Origin: Streptomycetaceae bacterium
GTDB taxonomy: Bacteria; Actinomycetota; Actinomycetes; Nanopelagicales; Nanopelagicaceae
Assembly (NCBI GenBank): GCA_027486075.1
Contig: JAIXPU010000102.1
Location: 1-16,528, forward strand
Length of the DNA stretch: 16,528 bases
Reading direction: 5' to 3'
Both the position numbers and the translations under genes were made by a program. This document shows positions 13,747 to 16,528 of this stretch, piece by piece; position 1 is the stretch's first letter; each line of letters starts with the position of its first letter. The notes under the pieces are model-generated. The model saw nothing but the letters and a program-made list of their open reading frames with translations. It was not told where the DNA came from and did no database searches.

Positions 13747-16449
13747 GTGTCAAAGGTCCGCGTACATGAGTTGGCAAAACAACTCGGTATGGAGAGCAAG
13801 GAAGTCCTTGCCAAACTCCAAGAGATGGGTGAATTCGTTCGCTCAGCATCATCCACTGTAGAAGCACCGGTAGTCCGCAAATTAGTTGCGTTGTATCCCG
13901 ATGCCAAGCCGGTAGAAGAAAAGAAGCCAGTTAAGAAGGCCGCTGCGAAGAAGACCGCTGCCTCAAAGAAGACTGCCGAAGTTAACCCTGAGCTCGCTGC
14001 TGAACTTGCCGCTGAACTCGGCGTTGATCTTGCAGCGCTCAAGGCATCTCGCGATGCTGAAAAGGTTGCGCAAGATGAAGCAAAAGCAGCATCTGCATCT
14101 GCAGCAGCAGCTGCAACGCCAACTGAGCCAACACCTACAACGCCAGCGGCTCCGCGCCCTGGCAACAATCCATTTTCAACAGGTGGCGCAGTTCCACGTC
14201 CACCGCGCCCTGGCAATAATCCATTTTCAACAGGTGGCGCTGTTCCACGTCCACCACAACGACCACTGGGAACGGGTGCACCTCGTCCAGGTATGGCAGG
14301 TGCACGTCCTGGTTCTGTTCGCCCAGGTTTTGCAGCGCGTCCAGGAGGACAACGTCCTCCAACAACTGGAACTGGAACAGGAAATTACCCACCACGTACT
14401 GGTGGAGCGACATCATCACAAGGTCCTTATCGTTCACAAGGCGCAGCAACTGGTGGAGCACCAGGCGGTCCAGCGCGTCCAGGTGGTGGCGGTCCTAATC
14501 GCGGCCCAGGTCGCGGCGGAACTGCAGGTGCATTTGGAAAGAATGCAAGTAAATCGTCAAAGCGTAAGCAGAAGTCACGTAAGGTGCTGCGCGAAGAATT
14601 CGACAATATGCAAGCACCTAAGTTGGGTGGCGCTGTAGTTCCTCACGGAGATGGTTCAACCAAAATCCGTATGCGTCGTGGCTCATCGCTTGCAGATTTC
14701 GCCGAAAGAATTGGCGCAGATCCAGCAGCGTTAGTTTCAGCGCTCTTCCACCTCGGTGAGATGGTGACTGCTACTCAATCAGTTGATGCAGATACCTTTG
14801 AAATTCTTGGTGCTCAACTTGGATATGTCATCGAAGTCGTTTCACCTGAAGAAGAAGATCGCGAACTCTTGCAGGGCTTTGATATCGATCTCGCTGCAGA
14901 GCTAGCTGATTTTGATGAAGAGAACCTCACTCCACGTCCGCCAGTAGTTACTGTGATGGGCCACGTTGATCACGGTAAGACTCGTTTGCTCGATGCAATC
15001 CGTCAGACTGAGGTTGTCCAATCTGAAGCTGGTGGAATCACACAGCATATTGGTGCTTACCAAATTCACCATGATCACAACGGCACAAATCGCGCAATTA
15101 CCTTCATCGATACACCGGGCCACGAGGCATTTACCGCAATGCGTGCTCGTGGTGCCAAGGTCACCGATATCGCCGTACTCGTTGTTGCAGCTGATGACGG
15201 TGTGATGCCTCAGACCATTGAAGCGCTTAACCACGCTCAAGCAGCTGATGTTCCAATCGTTGTAGCAGTGAACAAGGTTGATAAGGAAGGCGCTAACCCA
15301 GATAAGGTCCGCCAGCAATTAACTGAGTACAACTTGGTCGCTGAAGAGTACGGCGGAGACACAATCTTCGTAAACGTCTCAGCTAAAGCAGGTACTGGAA
15401 TCAATGATTTGATTGACTCTATTCTCCTTACTGCAGATGCAGCTATCGATCTTCGCGCAGTTGCTGAAGATGATGCTCGCGGTGTTGCTATCGAAGCGCA
15501 CCTCGATCGTGGTCGTGGACCAGTTGCAACAGTCTTGGTACAACGTGGAACTTTGCGCGTTGGAGATGCCATCGTTGCTGGAGGTTCATTCGGTCGCGTT
15601 CGTGCAATGCTCGACGAACACGGTGCCAGTGTGGAAGAGGCAGGCCCATCACGTCCAGTACAGGTACTCGGATTTACATCCGTTCCTAACGCCGGAGATA
15701 CCTTCCTTGTTGCAGATGAAGATCGTACAGCGCGTCAGATTGCTGAGAAGCGTCAGGCAGCTGAGCGAAACGCACAGCTTGCTAAGGCGCGCAAGAAGGT
15801 CTCACTTGAAGACTTCATGGAGCAATCCAAGATCTCAACTCTCAACCTTATTCTTAAGGGCGACGTATCAGGTTCTGTAGAAGCGCTCGAAGATGCGTTG
15901 ATGCAGCTTGATGTCGGAGCTGAAGTAGATCTTCGCGTTATCCACCGCGGTGTTGGTGCAATCACCAAGAGCGATATCACTCTGGCATCTGCCTCAACTG
16001 CAGTTGTAATCGGCTTTAACGTTAAGCCAGAACCACAGACTGCAATATTTGCAGACCAAGAAGGCGTCGAAGTTCGCTTCTACTCCGTTATCTATAACGC
16101 AATTGAAGAAATCGAGCTCTCGCTTAAGGGTCTGCTCAAGCCAGAGTACGAAGAAGCAATTCTTGGTAACGCTGAAGTCCGCGATCTCTTCAAATCATCA
16201 AAGGTCGGCACAATTGCTGGTTCTGTCGTTACCGATGGAATCATTCGACGCAATGCAAAGGCGCGCGTCATTCGCGCCGGCGCAACAATCGCAGAAGAGG
16301 TCACCATCGAATCTCTCAAGCGATTTAAGGATGATGCCACCGAAGTCCGCGAAGGCTTTGAGTGCGGTATCGGCGTCGGTAAGGGTGCAGATCTTCAAGT
16401 CGGAGACATCATTCAGGTCTACGAGATGCGCGAAAAGAAGCGCGCTTAG
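13747..16449 (+). CDS. infB: Translation initiation factor IF-2
   Basis: A 900-residue GTPase that places initiator fMet-tRNA on the 30S subunit and promotes subunit joining. The first IF2-N domain is about residues 4-50 (VRVHELAKQLGM). A Lys/Ala-rich then Pro/Gly/Arg-rich disordered linker follows, containing a duplicated 17-residue unit (137-170). A second IF2-N-like region lies near 309-371. The G domain has G1 GHVDHGKT (405-412), G2 GGITQHIGAY, G3 DTPGH (455-459), G4 NKVD (509-512) and G5 SAK (545-547), followed by the domain II barrel, the IF2-specific domain and the C-terminal domain that binds fMet-tRNA. Size and linker are typical of Actinobacteria. The start is GTG with AGGAG 4 nt upstream. 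rbfA follows after 20 bp. Confidence 0.97.
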   Translation: MSKVRVHELAKQLGMESKEVLAKLQEMGEFVRSASSTVEAPVVRKLVALYPDAKPVEEKKPVKKAAAKKTAASKKTAEVNPELAAELAAELGVDLAALKASRDAEKVAQDEAKAASASAAAAATPTEPTPTTPAAPRPGNNPFSTGGAVPRPPRPGNNPFSTGGAVPRPPQRPLGTGAPRPGMAGARPGSVRPGFAARPGGQRPPTTGTGTGNYPPRTGGATSSQGPYRSQGAATGGAPGGPARPGGGGPNRGPGRGGTAGAFGKNASKSSKRKQKSRKVLREEFDNMQAPKLGGAVVPHGDGSTKIRMRRGSSLADFAERIGADPAALVSALFHLGEMVTATQSVDADTFEILGAQLGYVIEVVSPEEEDRELLQGFDIDLAAELADFDEENLTPRPPVVTVMGHVDHGKTRLLDAIRQTEVVQSEAGGITQHIGAYQIHHDHNGTNRAITFIDTPGHEAFTAMRARGAKVTDIAVLVVAADDGVMPQTIEALNHAQAADVPIVVAVNKVDKEGANPDKVRQQLTEYNLVAEEYGGDTIFVNVSAKAGTGINDLIDSILLTADAAIDLRAVAEDDARGVAIEAHLDRGRGPVATVLVQRGTLRVGDAIVAGGSFGRVRAMLDEHGASVEEAGPSRPVQVLGFTSVPNAGDTFLVADEDRTARQIAEKRQAAERNAQLAKARKKVSLEDFMEQSKISTLNLILKGDVSGSVEALEDALMQLDVGAEVDLRVIHRGVGAITKSDITLASASTAVVIGFNVKPEPQTAIFADQEGVEVRFYSVIYNAIEEIELSLKGLLKPEYEEAILGNAEVRDLFKSSKVGTIAGSVVTDGIIRRNAKARVIRAGATIAEEVTIESLKRFKDDATEVREGFECGIGVGKGADLQVGDIIQVYEMREKKRA
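14155..14256 (+). repeat. 51-bp tandem duplication within the infB linker
   Basis: Two adjacent 51-bp units (14155-14205 and 14206-14256) encode the same 17 residues, RPGNNPFSTGGAVPRPP, and differ at only a few third codon positions (for example AAC/AAT, GCA/GCT, CCG/CCA). The duplication is in frame and in the disordered linker, so it should be tolerated. All observed differences are silent, which suggests either a recent event or selection on the peptide. Confidence 0.9.
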
Positions 16450-16469
16450 CGCAGATTTCGGATATCACC

Positions 16470-16528
16470 GTGGCAAATTCACATCGCAGCCAGAAGGTTG
16501 CAGACCGCATCAAGGTAGTAGTGGCACA
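16470..16528 (+). CDS. rbfA: Ribosome-binding factor A, 5' end (cut by the window edge)
   Basis: A GTG at 16470 opens a reading frame of 19 codons running off the window: MANSHRSQKVADRIKVVVA. The M-A-x-x-x-R-x-x-x-(V/L)-A-x-x-I pattern is the N-terminus of RbfA, the cold-shock 30S maturation factor that binds near the 5' end of 16S rRNA. The gene directly follows infB in most bacteria, here after 20 bp. No strong Shine-Dalgarno is seen. The assignment rests on a short stretch plus position, so it is likely but not certain. Confidence 0.78.
   Translation, partial: MANSHRSQKVADRIKVVVA

Noticed and set aside
13698..14216. 172-codon minus-strand frame, Ala/Ser/Phe-rich
   Set aside because: It is the reverse reading of the Ala/Lys/Pro-rich IF-2 linker; the long open length comes from biased composition.
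14006..14638. 210-codon + strand frame rich in Gln, Leu and His overlapping infB
   Set aside because: It is the shifted reading of the repetitive Ala/Pro/Gly linker of IF-2, with no domain and no ribosome binding site; low-complexity codons keep the frame open by chance.
1..16528. Mobile elements, CRISPR arrays, defence genes or a biosynthetic cluster
   Set aside because: No direct repeats with spacers, transposase or integrase motifs, or toxin–antitoxin-like pairs were seen on either strand; every sizeable frame is explained by a known family.

Overview
The window is a compact stretch of bacterial chromosome, apparently from a streamlined actinobacterium. Three things point there: the gene runs dxr–rip1–ispG and proS…rimP–nusA–infB–rbfA, which I recall from Mycobacterium and other Actinobacteria; close sequence resemblance of NusA and ProS to remembered actinobacterial homologues; and a Tat-dependent lipoprotein. 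G+C near one half and very short spacers suggest a small-genome freshwater lineage such as the acI/Nanopelagicales group. That placement is an inference. All recognised genes are on the + strand, and I see no tRNA, rRNA, CRISPR, insertion sequence or phage gene.

Layout. (1) 65-1978: a DinB-fold protein followed 3 bp later by a gamma-aminobutyraldehyde dehydrogenase. (2) 2106-6063: a complete polyamine-type ABC importer (Tat-lipoprotein binding protein, ATPase, two permeases) behind a good sigma70-type promoter; the genes abut or overlap by 4 nt. (3) 6060-9531: dxr, a site-2 protease of the Rip1/RseP family and ispG. dxr overlaps potC by an ATGA, so the isoprenoid (MEP pathway) block appears to be transcribed with the importer. 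(4) 9553-12060: proS and a TauE/SafE-family membrane protein, with no gap between them. (5) 12105-16528: rimP, nusA, infB and the first codons of rbfA, the translation/transcription factor cluster. The small ylxR gene often found between nusA and infB is absent; a 188-bp spacer with two hairpins lies there.

How the genes fit together. The importer would bring in putrescine or spermidine, and the dehydrogenase would oxidise the aldehyde derived from putrescine to GABA. The same five functions form the E. coli ydcSTUV-patD operon. A putrescine aminotransferase would still be needed and is not in the window. Dxr and IspG are two steps of isoprenoid precursor synthesis, with the intramembrane protease between them.

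The window is mostly housekeeping and I found no convincing new multi-gene system. The points most worth a second look are the sharp codon-usage change in the last 80 codons of the aldehyde dehydrogenase, the structured nusA–infB spacer without ylxR, the coupling of polyamine uptake to dxr, and two candidate leaderless promoters.
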